From: JALZOC01 sp035758845
GTDB lineage: Bacteria; Acidobacteriota; Vicinamibacteria; Vicinamibacterales; 2-12-FULL-66-21
Direction: 5' to 3'
NCBI GenBank assembly: GCA_035758845.1
Contig: DASTVZ010000052.1
Coordinates: 10,105 to 74,104 of the forward strand
DNA: 64,000 nucleotides
The notes under the pieces were generated by a model, which saw only the letters and a list, made by a program, of their open reading frames with translations, was not told the origin of the DNA and ran no database searches. Each line of letters begins with the position of its first letter. Position 1 is the first letter of the stretch. Position numbers and translations under genes: made by a program. Positions 34,197 through 42,033 of this stretch are shown here, piece after piece.

Positions 34197-35420
34197 TTAA
34201 AACAGCAGTTGCGCGCGGACGACGATGACGTTCTCGGTTCGTGGACCGACGCCGCCGTCCATCGCCGTTCGCTCATACGTGGCTAAGTACTTGATGAACG
34301 TGTTCAGATACCAATTGGCGCCGACGGTAACGGCTTTCGCGCGCTGATTCGATGTCGCCGACGCAAGTCCAGTGCTGAATACGTCCGAATCGACGTGAAG
34401 TTCTGAGTATCGCGCGGCGATCTGGAACGCACCCCAATGTCCGTTCTGCGGATCGAGACTGTGCTCGGGTCGCACGCCTCGATCGGACGCGGCCCCGCCC
34501 GTCAGCAGGTACGATCCCGTTACTTCCCAACCGTCGTTGCTGATCGTCGACGTGGCGCCGGATCGAAGCACATCTTGCGTCGAGCGCGTGTATTCGGCAT
34601 AACCGCCAAACGACTTGTGGTAGTAGAAAACCGCCGGTGAAATGCGATCGCGCGAACCGGATGCGACGGCGTCAGTCGCATACGAGAAGTACTTGAACCC
34701 GCCCAACGTACGGAACGATGGAAGAGGGCCCTGCTGCTTGCCAACCGAGCCGCCTAGATGAAAGCCCAATCCGTCCCACGCGCCCGAGGGCGTCGTAGCC
34801 GATCGGAATGGTCGCCACACCATGCGCCCGGCAAGATCCTTCGCACCGTTCGTATCGTCAGAACTGGAACTGACCCCGTCCGGAATGCCGTTGAACACGC
34901 CGCCGCTGTACGAGAATCGCGGGCCGACATCACCCACGGCTTGAAACCCGATGTCGCGATTCGGAGCCAGAAGGGACGCGAGCGAACGTTCAGGAAACAC
35001 CAGGTACGGATCGCCCAGCAGCACCTCGTAGCCGACCGGCGTCTTGTCCTTGCCCGTGCGCAGACGGAATTTGGGTGACACGCGCACGTCGAAGTACGCG
35101 TCCTCCAGAATGGCCGTGCCGCCGCCGAAGTCAGGCATCACCTTGAAATCGAAGTACTTGGCGATCCGGCCGGAAAAGGTTGGTCGCATTCTGCGGATTG
35201 AGAATGTCGCCGATCGCGAGTCGGTCTCGCCGACGGGAAATCGTCCGTCAACCTGCAACGTCAGGCCGAGTACGAGCCGGTTGTCGCCGTTCGGTGTCTG
35301 AAGCACGAACCCGTCCTCCCACCCGGCCGTCACCGGCGGCACAGGTGCCGGGGTGGTCGTTTGTGCGCGCGCCGTTGCCGGGATCGCCGCCATCATCAGG
35401 ACCGTCCTCAGCCACCGCAT
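34197..35420 (-). CDS. OprP/OprO-like anion porin heading the sulfate operon
   Basis: 407 residues. Signal peptide (VLMMAAIPATARAQ) and a 16-strand-type outer-membrane beta-barrel ending in a C-terminal phenylalanine (VIVVRAQLLF). SIRRMRPTFSGRIAKYFDFKVMPDFGG is typical of phosphate-selective porins OprP/OprO. Because it is the first gene of a sulfate-uptake operon, it probably passes sulfate across the outer membrane here. A GGAG sits 9 bases before the ATG, and an intrinsic terminator lies about 25 bases upstream. Confidence 0.88.
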   Translation of the reverse strand: MRWLRTVLMMAAIPATARAQTTTPAPVPPVTAGWEDGFVLQTPNGDNRLVLGLTLQVDGRFPVGETDSRSATFSIRRMRPTFSGRIAKYFDFKVMPDFGGGTAILEDAYFDVRVSPKFRLRTGKDKTPVGYEVLLGDPYLVFPERSLASLLAPNRDIGFQAVGDVGPRFSYSGGVFNGIPDGVSSSSDDTNGAKDLAGRMVWRPFRSATTPSGAWDGLGFHLGGSVGKQQGPLPSFRTLGGFKYFSYATDAVASGSRDRISPAVFYYHKSFGGYAEYTRSTQDVLRSGATSTISNDGWEVTGSYLLTGGAASDRGVRPEHSLDPQNGHWGAFQIAARYSELHVDSDVFSTGLASATSNQRAKAVTVGANWYLNTFIKYLATYERTAMDGGVGPRTENVIVVRAQLLF

Positions 35421-35445
35421 CCAATATCTCCAACCGTCCGCGCAT

Positions 35446-35481
35446 AAAAAAAGGCCCGGAAGCGCGTGTCTTCCGAGCCTT
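35446..35481 (-). terminator. Intrinsic terminator in the leader of the sulfate operon
   Basis: On the minus strand, AAGGCTCGGAAG (35481-35470) pairs with CTTCCGGGCCTT (35462-35451) over 12 bp with one G-T pair and a 7-base loop. It is followed by seven T residues (35452-35446). It lies between the promoter and the porin ATG at 35420, so every full-length operon transcript must read through it. Two short competing pairings can be drawn: TCCGA (35504-35500) with TCGGA (35476-35472), and GGCCC (35548-35544) with GGGCC (35457-35453). Confidence 0.85.
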
Positions 35482-35518
35482 CGAACTGCGTTTAGCCTAT
35501 CGGATTAAAGCGATCAGG

Positions 35519-35593
35519 TCACATGGACAGGCGTACAGCGCGAGGGCCGGTATTCTCCGGACAACAACACGCGCACCACTGCACCATGAGCAT
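35519..35593 (-). CDS. Cysteine-rich leader peptide (candidate cysteine attenuator)
   Basis: 24 codons from the ATG at 35593 (or 22 from the in-frame ATG at 35587), ending in TGA at 35521-35519. The peptide reads MLMVQW-CACCC-PENTG and then a short basic part, so cysteine is at positions 7, 9, 10 and 11. A terminator follows 38 bases after the stop, and the sulfate porin/ABC operon starts 98 bases after it. Ribosome stalling at these codons when Cys-tRNA is scarce would be expected to favour an antiterminator and allow sulfur uptake. No Shine-Dalgarno is needed if the mRNA begins at the ATG. Confidence 0.7.
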   Translation of the reverse strand: MLMVQWCACCCPENTGPRAVRLSM

Positions 35594-35600
35594 CTCAGTT

Positions 35601-35630
35601 CTTATGTCACACGGCCGCCGTGGCGGTCAA
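35601..35630 (-). promoter_or_regulatory. Sigma-70 promoter for the sulfate operon leader
   Basis: TTGACC (35630-35625; 5/6 to TTGACA), an 18-base spacer, then CATAAG (35606-35601; 4/6 to TATAAT). Seven bases separate the -10 from the ATG at 35593, so transcription is predicted to begin at or next to the leader-peptide start codon. Confidence 0.6.
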
Positions 35631-35697
35631 GCCCGGGGCACAGCGGACCGCCCGCTGCGGTTCGCACCCGGTCTGCCGCCGGAGTACACTTGTTGGC

Positions 35698-36639
35698 GTG
35701 ATCGCGAGGGGCCGCCGCCTCACAATTCCTATCGTTTTCGCTACCACCGCGATCGGTATCGCGGTGCTCTCCGCACAGTCGCCACCCATACAGCGCGCCC
35801 CGAGGATGCTTCGCTCGAGCGTCGAAGTCACGGTCGTCACCGCAACCGTCCGCGACGGAAACGGCCGTCTCGTTCCCGATCTCCCAGCAGACGCGTTCAC
35901 CGTCTATGAGGACGGTGAGCCGCAGGTCATCACGCAGTTCACGCGCGATCGTGTTCCGGTCGGGCTCGGGATGCTGCTCGACGTCAGCGACAGCATGTTC
36001 GGTCAGCGCATTCTCGACGCGCGAGCCGCTGTCGAGCGATTTCTTCTCCAACTGCTGGCGCCGGAAGACGCGGCCTTCGTGATGACGTTCAATCACACGC
36101 CGAATCTCCTGACGTCATGGATCACGCCGAGCGAGACCGCAGCCCTGCGCAACGCGCTCGATACGTTGCGGCCATCCGGCGGGACCGCCATCTACGATAC
36201 GGTCCTGACCGCGTTGTCGGTCATCGATCAACGGCCTCGCGATCGCGCAGCGCTCGTCCTGATCTCGGATGGCGCCGACACCGCCAGCGACACGTCGCTC
36301 CGCGATCTGCGATCGGCGTTGCTCCGTACCGACGCCTTTATCTTTGCGGTTGCGATCGACTCACCGATCCGTCAAGCGATCAATACCCGCGTGAACGCCG
36401 AGGCGCTCGGAGAAGTCACGAATCAGACAGGTGGGCATACCGAGATCGTGCACGACACGACGGAGATCGCCGGCGCCACCGCGCGCATCGCCGAAGAATT
36501 GAACACTCAGTACGTGATCGGATACTCCTCCCCGCATCCCGGGGACGGGAAGTATCACAGCATTCGGGTGCGGGTGAATCGGGAGGGACACAAGGTCCGG
36601 GCACGGAATGGGTATGTGTCGGTGCCCAACAGAAAGTGA
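35698..36639 (+). CDS. Secreted VWA-domain protein (acidobacterial VWFA-related type)
   Basis: 313 residues from the GTG at 35698, chosen because the signal peptide (LTIPIVFATTAIGIAVLSAQ) follows it. Then comes the family segment VTVVTATVRDGNGRLVPDLPADAF and a VWA domain with the MIDAS motif DVSDSM near residue 102 and LVLISDGADTASD near 187. Homologous in layout to the gene at 14248-15213. Divergent from the sulfate operon; their promoters share the 35590-35698 region. Confidence 0.85.
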   Translation: MIARGRRLTIPIVFATTAIGIAVLSAQSPPIQRAPRMLRSSVEVTVVTATVRDGNGRLVPDLPADAFTVYEDGEPQVITQFTRDRVPVGLGMLLDVSDSMFGQRILDARAAVERFLLQLLAPEDAAFVMTFNHTPNLLTSWITPSETAALRNALDTLRPSGGTAIYDTVLTALSVIDQRPRDRAALVLISDGADTASDTSLRDLRSALLRTDAFIFAVAIDSPIRQAINTRVNAEALGEVTNQTGGHTEIVHDTTEIAGATARIAEELNTQYVIGYSSPHPGDGKYHSIRVRVNREGHKVRARNGYVSVPNRK

Positions 36640-36665
36640 CCCTGAAATTCGCATTTACAGGATCA

Positions 36666-37490
36666 CTAACTCAGATGCTTTATTAACAACACCTCATTCC
36701 CCGCCTCGCTGTAGATCACCTCGTTCACCAGCTTACGAACCAGCAACATCCCGAATCCCCCGGGGCGCAACCCTTGTGACGCTCGCTGTTCGAGATGCGC
36801 AATTGGGTCGTGCGCCGGGTGGCCGATGGCCGCGTGCGCCAGCATCTCGGCGTCGAAGCCTGGGCCGGGATCCCGGAAATGGTAGACAACCGCTCGCTCC
36901 GTTCGCACCGCGGTGACGTCGATGACTTTTTCCGGATCGAAGCCTGCACCATGCTCCATGGCATTCAGCAGGACTTCGCGAAATGCAGCGAGCAGATCTT
37001 CGCGCACCTGCTGGGTCACGTCGCCGCGGAGCGCAGTCATGAAGCTGGTCAACCGATCCGCGGTGACGAGGCTGCACGTCACACGAAGCGAAATCCACTC
37101 GGTCCGGGCGGACAGTACTTGAATCGCGTCACTCGACGCGGTCGAGTCCGCGGCAGCACGAATGAGATCGGCAATCTCCCCGGTATCGAACGGCGGAACC
37201 AGGCACGCGAAGACACGGGCGCGCAACGCCGCGATGATGTCGGGAGGCGTCACCGCCGGCGCCAGGAAGATCGCCTTCAGCCCCGGACGAAGCTGGCGCG
37301 ACTCCTCGAACAGCGCCAGATCCTCGTCGACATGTGTGTGGCTGCTCGTGACGAGCACGTCGTATGCGCGCTGACGCAGCCGGCGCAGCGCATCCACGGA
37401 ACCGCGCGCCCTCTCGATTTCGTAGTCTCTCAGCGACTGCGGTAATGGACTCGTAACTCCGGGCTCTTCGATCGCCAAAACGCGTTTCAT
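36666..37490 (-). CDS. Degenerate receiver domain fused to anti-sigma-type HATPase
   Basis: 274 residues from the ATG at 37490. The N-terminal ~120 residues look like a response-regulator receiver (MKRVLAIEEPG, then YDVLVTSSHTHVDEDLALF), but the phospho-acceptor aspartate position in VTS is serine. The C-terminal ~140 residues are an RsbW/SpoIIAB-like kinase fold with the N box EVLLNAMEHGAGFD, DPGPGFD (G1) and GGFGMLLVRKL (G2). Such proteins bind or phosphorylate anti-sigma-factor antagonists. A STAS gene is at 44525-44800, but it is not adjacent. Confidence 0.8.
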   Translation of the reverse strand: MKRVLAIEEPGVTSPLPQSLRDYEIERARGSVDALRRLRQRAYDVLVTSSHTHVDEDLALFEESRQLRPGLKAIFLAPAVTPPDIIAALRARVFACLVPPFDTGEIADLIRAAADSTASSDAIQVLSARTEWISLRVTCSLVTADRLTSFMTALRGDVTQQVREDLLAAFREVLLNAMEHGAGFDPEKVIDVTAVRTERAVVYHFRDPGPGFDAEMLAHAAIGHPAHDPIAHLEQRASQGLRPGGFGMLLVRKLVNEVIYSEAGNEVLLIKHLS

Positions 37491-37699
37491 TGTTGTCAGG
37501 GGGATTGCTGCACTGCACGTGCCACTCCGGCCCGATGCCGTCGGTGAAATCCGGCCGGAAACATGCAAAGGCAAGGAAGCGAGCTCGAAAACACACGGTA
37601 AAGGCAGGCGGGGCCGGGACGTCGTCACCAAATATGGTGAGCACGCGGACGACGGGCGGTCATTGATCATCCGCCATTCTCGATTCAGGAGAATTGCTC

Positions 37700-38287
37700 A
37701 TGTCGTTCCTTGCGTCCTCGTCCACCATTGCGTTGATTGTTTTCAGCCTTGTGACGCCACAGAAACCGGGGGCGCCGCGACGTCCGACGGCTCCCGAAAC
37801 ATTTCGCGCCTCGGCACGGGTGACCAACCAGGCCGGGCTGTCCGGAGCCGCGTACGTCGACATCCACATCGATAAGTACTCGGCCGACAAGGATCGCGAC
37901 GCGATCGTGACTACCTTCAAGAGCGGTGGATACCCCGCGTTGGTTGAGGCGCTGAGGAAAGCCCCGCAGGTCGGGACCGTGAAAGTTGGCGCCGACACAT
38001 TCGTGGTCCGATGGGCAAGAGAGCAACGATCAGGAGAGAACAAACGAACAGTCTCCGTCGTGACTGACAAACCCATTCTTTTTGTCGGCGGCGGAAACGT
38101 GAACGCGAAGCCGAGAGAGGGGTACGAGCTTGCGATCATTCAGTTCGATATCGACGACGCCGGGGTCGGCCAGGGGACGATGGCCGCCGCCGCCAAGATT
38201 AAACCGGGTGGACCGAATGGTTTGGAGATCGACGACTATGCGGATCAACCGATCAAGCTGGTGAATATCAGCCGATCGTTATCGTAG
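37700..38287 (+). CDS. Secreted protein of unknown function
   Basis: 195 residues from the ATG at 37700, with AGGAGA at 37687-37692 as ribosome site. Signal peptide (SSSTIALIVFSLVTP). The middle has a hydrophilic YVDIHIDKYSADKDRDAIVTTFKSGGY segment and a later ELAIIQFDIDDAGVGQGTMAAAAKI segment. No family recognised. Overlaps the next gene start region, suggesting a two-gene operon. Confidence 0.6.
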   Translation: MSFLASSSTIALIVFSLVTPQKPGAPRRPTAPETFRASARVTNQAGLSGAAYVDIHIDKYSADKDRDAIVTTFKSGGYPALVEALRKAPQVGTVKVGADTFVVRWAREQRSGENKRTVSVVTDKPILFVGGGNVNAKPREGYELAIIQFDIDDAGVGQGTMAAAAKIKPGGPNGLEIDDYADQPIKLVNISRSLS

Positions 38288-38295
38288 TGACCTCG

Positions 38296-39309
38296 ATGCG
38301 TGCCCTTCTTGCCACGGTCCTTGCGATTGACATCGCAGGGGCCGGTCAAGCGGTTGTGCCAACGGATCCGGCGCGTATTCTGACCGAACGCTTTCAGTTC
38401 ACCCCCGCCGAAGTCGGGCAGGCAACACAGGGACAGCCGGTCGCCAAGCTGTTGAGCGGCAACGCTCGCGATGAACTCGCGGTCGTCGGCGCGCTGCGGA
38501 TCGATGGCGATATGCACCGGCTGGTCAATTGGGTCCGCGACATCGCGGCGTTTCGCAAGGCCGCCGAACTGGGACACGCGACGGTGGTGCCGCAGCCGAT
38601 CACGGACGCGCCGTTTGCCGGGTTCGTACCTGACCAGCGAGATCTCGCGGCCCTTCGGACCTGCCGCGTTGGCGCCTGCGACATCCGCCTGTCCGAGAGC
38701 GCCCTTCAACAGTTCCAAGGAAACGTGCGGTGGGATGACCCGCAGGCGGGTGAACAGGCGGCGCAGGTGCTGCGGCAGATGCTCGCGGATTACGCCAAGG
38801 CGTACGTGACCGGCGGCGATGCCGCGCTTGGCACCTATCACAATCAAAAAGCGCCGCGCGCCTCGGCCGACGATTTTCGAACCCTGCTCGCGGGGGCCTC
38901 GAATTTGAAGATCCTCGTCCCGGAATTGGCTGAGTACTTGGAGCGGTTTCCGCAGGCCACGCTTCGGGGGTCCGATCAATTGCTCTATTGGACGGCAGTC
39001 AACGACGGCGCCAATCCCGTGTTCACGCTTCATCACCTCGTCGTGTATCCAAGAAGTGCGCAAGAGATCCTGATCGCCGACAAGACAATCTATTCCAGCC
39101 GCTCCTTCGAAGCCGCGGCACTCGTCTTGTCGGTTCAGGCCGCGGGCGATGGAAAGGGTTTCTATGTGGTCGGCGCCGGTCGCGTCAAGTCTTCGAAGCT
39201 GTCGGGAGTGGCGGCGCGAGTGCTGCGTGGTCGAATCGAGAAGGAGACACTGGACGGGATTAAAATGTATCTCGGTTGGATTCGCGACAGCCTGGCGCTG
39301 GCTGGTTAA
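38296..39309 (+). CDS. Secreted conserved-type hypothetical protein
   Basis: 337 residues from the ATG at 38296; a GTG at 38287 is an alternative. Short signal peptide (MRALLATVLAIDIAGAGQA). The body is mixed alpha/beta with a paired-cysteine segment RTCRVGACDIRLS near residue 125 and a long C-terminal part ending in MYLGWIRDSLALAG. I do not recognise a domain. The stop of the upstream secreted-protein gene lies within 10 bp, so the pair is probably co-expressed. Its 3' end overlaps the convergent transporter by 4 bp. Confidence 0.65.
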   Translation: MRALLATVLAIDIAGAGQAVVPTDPARILTERFQFTPAEVGQATQGQPVAKLLSGNARDELAVVGALRIDGDMHRLVNWVRDIAAFRKAAELGHATVVPQPITDAPFAGFVPDQRDLAALRTCRVGACDIRLSESALQQFQGNVRWDDPQAGEQAAQVLRQMLADYAKAYVTGGDAALGTYHNQKAPRASADDFRTLLAGASNLKILVPELAEYLERFPQATLRGSDQLLYWTAVNDGANPVFTLHHLVVYPRSAQEILIADKTIYSSRSFEAAALVLSVQAAGDGKGFYVVGAGRVKSSKLSGVAARVLRGRIEKETLDGIKMYLGWIRDSLALAG

Positions 39310-40652
39310 CCCACTGGCGCCGGACGCTTGCTTGCCTCGGACCGTACCGTGTATTGACGGCCAACCTGCCAGGCAAGCACGAGCCACGCGGTGACAATGA
39401 TGGCGTTGACCAGCGCGAACTGACGCGGGCGGAGCGTGAGCACTGCGGTTCCGATAAACACGAGACCAGCCGACAAAACGTCCCCCATCCTGACGAAGAA
39501 CGAATCGATCGCCTGCTTGGCGCTGAATTTCTCTTCGTACGTGCACGGCAGGAACAGCATGTTGCGGACGGTGTTGTTCAGCGAGTAGTCGGTTGAATTC
39601 TCCGCGACCTTGGCCGCCATCACCGCTCTCAACATCGGATAAAACATGAGAACGTTGTAGGCAACCAGCGAAATCATCGGCAGAATCATCACCGCCTTGG
39701 ACACGCCGAGGTACTTGACGACGCGCGACACAACGAACAGCTGAAGGAGAAGACCGAGCGCGTTCACGTAAGTGAAATACTTCGAATAGAAATCTCCGAT
39801 CAGTTGTTCCTCGCTGAGCCCGCCTGCGTGACCCGCCGCGATCGTCTGCGAGACTGTGTCTTTGACGATGCTGCCGAGAATGTACTCGCCCGTGGTGTTG
39901 ACCCAGTTGAGGAGCATGAGCGTGAGACCCATCAACAACAGGTAGCGGGTGTGCAGGACGAGCGAGAAGGCATTGGTTCCAGACGTCTTCGGCGGCGCGG
40001 CGGTGGCCGCGGGTGTGGAAGCTTTGGTCTTTCCACCCGCGCGACGATTCACGTAGTTGGTAATCATCAACTGCGCGACGAGAATTGCCGTGCCGACGAG
40101 CATCAGCTGATACACGCCGATTGGCTCGATCAATTGGTCGGCGATGCGCGCCCCGGCAACCGCGCCAAGCGATGCGCCAAAACCGACAATGGCGAACAGC
40201 CGTTCCCCCTGCTCCTTGGTGTAGATGTCGTTGGCGAAGGACCAGAACTGCGCCACGATCATCAAACTGAACACGCCGATCCAGACGAAAAAGATGATGC
40301 CCAGTGGAACGTGGATCGTCGCAAGCAGGTAAAAAATAACCGGACAGGCGGCAAAGAACAGAGTGACGACATTAATGAGGCGCATCCGCTGGAATCGCGC
40401 GACGAGACGGCCGTAGAAAGGAACGACAACAGCCAGTACGGCGACCTGACCCGCGGAGAGATACGACTTCAGCTCGGGCGAGCCTTCACCGAGCACCAGC
40501 GCTTCGCGCACCGGCTTGAGTACGTAGTACGCCATCAGGATCAAGAACACGTTCAGCGCAAGCAGGAGCGCCGTCCCACCTTCGCCCGCGTGCACATCGG
40601 CGAATACACCGAGCATGCGATCCAGACGTGACCGCGTTGAGGTCTCATTCAT
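39306..40652 (-). CDS. Npt1/Npt2 (ATP/ADP translocase-like) family transporter
   Basis: 448 residues from the ATG at 40652, about twelve membrane segments. AYYVLKPVREALVLGEG near residue 42 and DQLIEPIGVYQLM in the first half are typical of the nucleotide-transporter-like MFS branch (AAA family). The second half has CTYEEKFSAKQAIDSFFVRMGD. In obligate intracellular bacteria relatives exchange ATP for ADP; in free-living phyla the substrate is unknown. Stands alone on its strand. Confidence 0.85.
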   Translation of the reverse strand: MNETSTRSRLDRMLGVFADVHAGEGGTALLLALNVFLILMAYYVLKPVREALVLGEGSPELKSYLSAGQVAVLAVVVPFYGRLVARFQRMRLINVVTLFFAACPVIFYLLATIHVPLGIIFFVWIGVFSLMIVAQFWSFANDIYTKEQGERLFAIVGFGASLGAVAGARIADQLIEPIGVYQLMLVGTAILVAQLMITNYVNRRAGGKTKASTPAATAAPPKTSGTNAFSLVLHTRYLLLMGLTLMLLNWVNTTGEYILGSIVKDTVSQTIAAGHAGGLSEEQLIGDFYSKYFTYVNALGLLLQLFVVSRVVKYLGVSKAVMILPMISLVAYNVLMFYPMLRAVMAAKVAENSTDYSLNNTVRNMLFLPCTYEEKFSAKQAIDSFFVRMGDVLSAGLVFIGTAVLTLRPRQFALVNAIIVTAWLVLAWQVGRQYTVRSEASKRPAPVG

Positions 40653-40797
40653 CGTGTGACCACGAACTCTCTCAGTGGCTTCCACGTCGGGTGGAAGCAC
40701 GTGGTTATCGAAGCAAGATCGTCGCCGCACGCCTCATTCGAGTTTGCTGATGTTTGCGCGGGTCCCGTCGATTGTCACCATGCATTGTCAGCAGCTC

Positions 40798-41793
40798 TCA
40801 CCGGATCTCGTGCGGCGTCCCGCTGTCGGCCGTCTTCGGCGGAACCGGTTGCGGCCGTTTGAACCACGTATATTGCGCGCCAATCGCGAACGAGTCGAAG
40901 TCGGCACCAAAACGTGTCGCGAGGCCGCTGGTATACACGACACGCAGCGCAACCCAGCGTGTCATCGGTATCAGCCAGGTCGTGCCCAACCGATCGTTCG
41001 TCTGTAAAGAGTTCGTCTCGACGCCGTCGACCCGAGTGCGTCCTCCGGTCGCTCGGCCGTAACTTATGGCCCCCCAGATCCCGCGTCGAAACGTCACGAT
41101 CGCGTTTCCTTTGGCGAAGTACAGAGGGGACTGCGTCTGTGTCCGGCCGACGTAATTCCCGTTGTGAGTGAACACCCATGCCCCAGCGGCGGCCTCGAGA
41201 ATCACTCGCCTGCGCCCCCATGAAAATCCGGTTTCCGGCCGGAAGGACCACCGGTTCGATCCGAGGTTCACATACCGATCGTCGTCGTATTGCCCGAGCG
41301 GTGGCACGACCTGCAGGCTCACTCCAACGATGGCGCGCTGTCTGTACTTGGCAAATTCCGGAATTGTCAGGGCGGGAGAGCCGACAAGATTCACCGACAG
41401 TCGAAACCGCGGATCAGCGAGACCTCGCGGCGCTCGAGTCCGCTCCTCGCCGGCGACGACTCCGGAGAAATTCGCCCACGTCACCGGAATCTGTGCATCG
41501 AACTTCGCCGCCCGTCCGAGCACTCCGAGCGTGCGGACGTACGCGAGACCAAGGACCTCGACTTCGGCCCGCGCACCTTCGATCGGCAGCGACGCCTCCG
41601 TCAAGACATTGCCGCGTGAAATCACGACTGAGGCCGCGGCGACATTCACTCCTGTAGGCGCGTTCTGGTAAGAACCAGGCTCGAGTTCCTGGGCTGCACT
41701 TCCGTTGTGGGCCACGAGCAGAAGGGTGATTGCGAGAATCAGCCTGAGCTCAGCGCGCGACACGTGCTCGGCAGTTCGCAAGAACGGCGCCAT
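40798..41793 (-). CDS. Outer-membrane beta-barrel protein (phenol MetA-deg-like)
   Basis: 331 residues. Signal peptide (LRLILAITLLLVAHNGSAAQ). The start of the mature part, ELEPGSYQNAPTGVNV, and the alternating-strand pattern match the 'MetA-pathway of phenol degradation' outer-membrane family (PF13557-like). No aromatic-degradation genes are nearby, so the substrate is open. Divergent from the lytic transglycosylase gene. The 240-bp spacer holds an 8-bp-arm GC palindrome at 41969-41985 but no promoter I can defend. Confidence 0.8.
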   Translation of the reverse strand: MAPFLRTAEHVSRAELRLILAITLLLVAHNGSAAQELEPGSYQNAPTGVNVAAASVVISRGNVLTEASLPIEGARAEVEVLGLAYVRTLGVLGRAAKFDAQIPVTWANFSGVVAGEERTRAPRGLADPRFRLSVNLVGSPALTIPEFAKYRQRAIVGVSLQVVPPLGQYDDDRYVNLGSNRWSFRPETGFSWGRRRVILEAAAGAWVFTHNGNYVGRTQTQSPLYFAKGNAIVTFRRGIWGAISYGRATGGRTRVDGVETNSLQTNDRLGTTWLIPMTRWVALRVVYTSGLATRFGADFDSFAIGAQYTWFKRPQPVPPKTADSGTPHEIR

Positions 41794-42033
41794 GTGAGGA
41801 GGCCTGCGACGGGGAGGTGGCCAGAAGGTTCCGTGGATTCCAGGCGGGCCCTTCGGATATTCACGACTGATTGTGATGTCTCGTCACAATATGCGGTGAG
41901 CGTCCTATCGCGGCTGGGCGCCGGCACCGCCACACTCGACGTAAACATAGTAAAACCGGCGATCGGGGGGCGCGCGCCGCGCGCCACGTTCGGCGCATAT
42001 CTTGCGCTGACCGTCTGGCAAAAGGAGTGGAGC

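Noticed and set aside
35421..35600. SAM or other sulfur riboswitch upstream of the porin
   Set aside because: No multi-helix junction or conserved SAM riboswitch core was visible by eye; the cysteine codon run and simple terminator explain the region better. A covariance-model scan was not possible.
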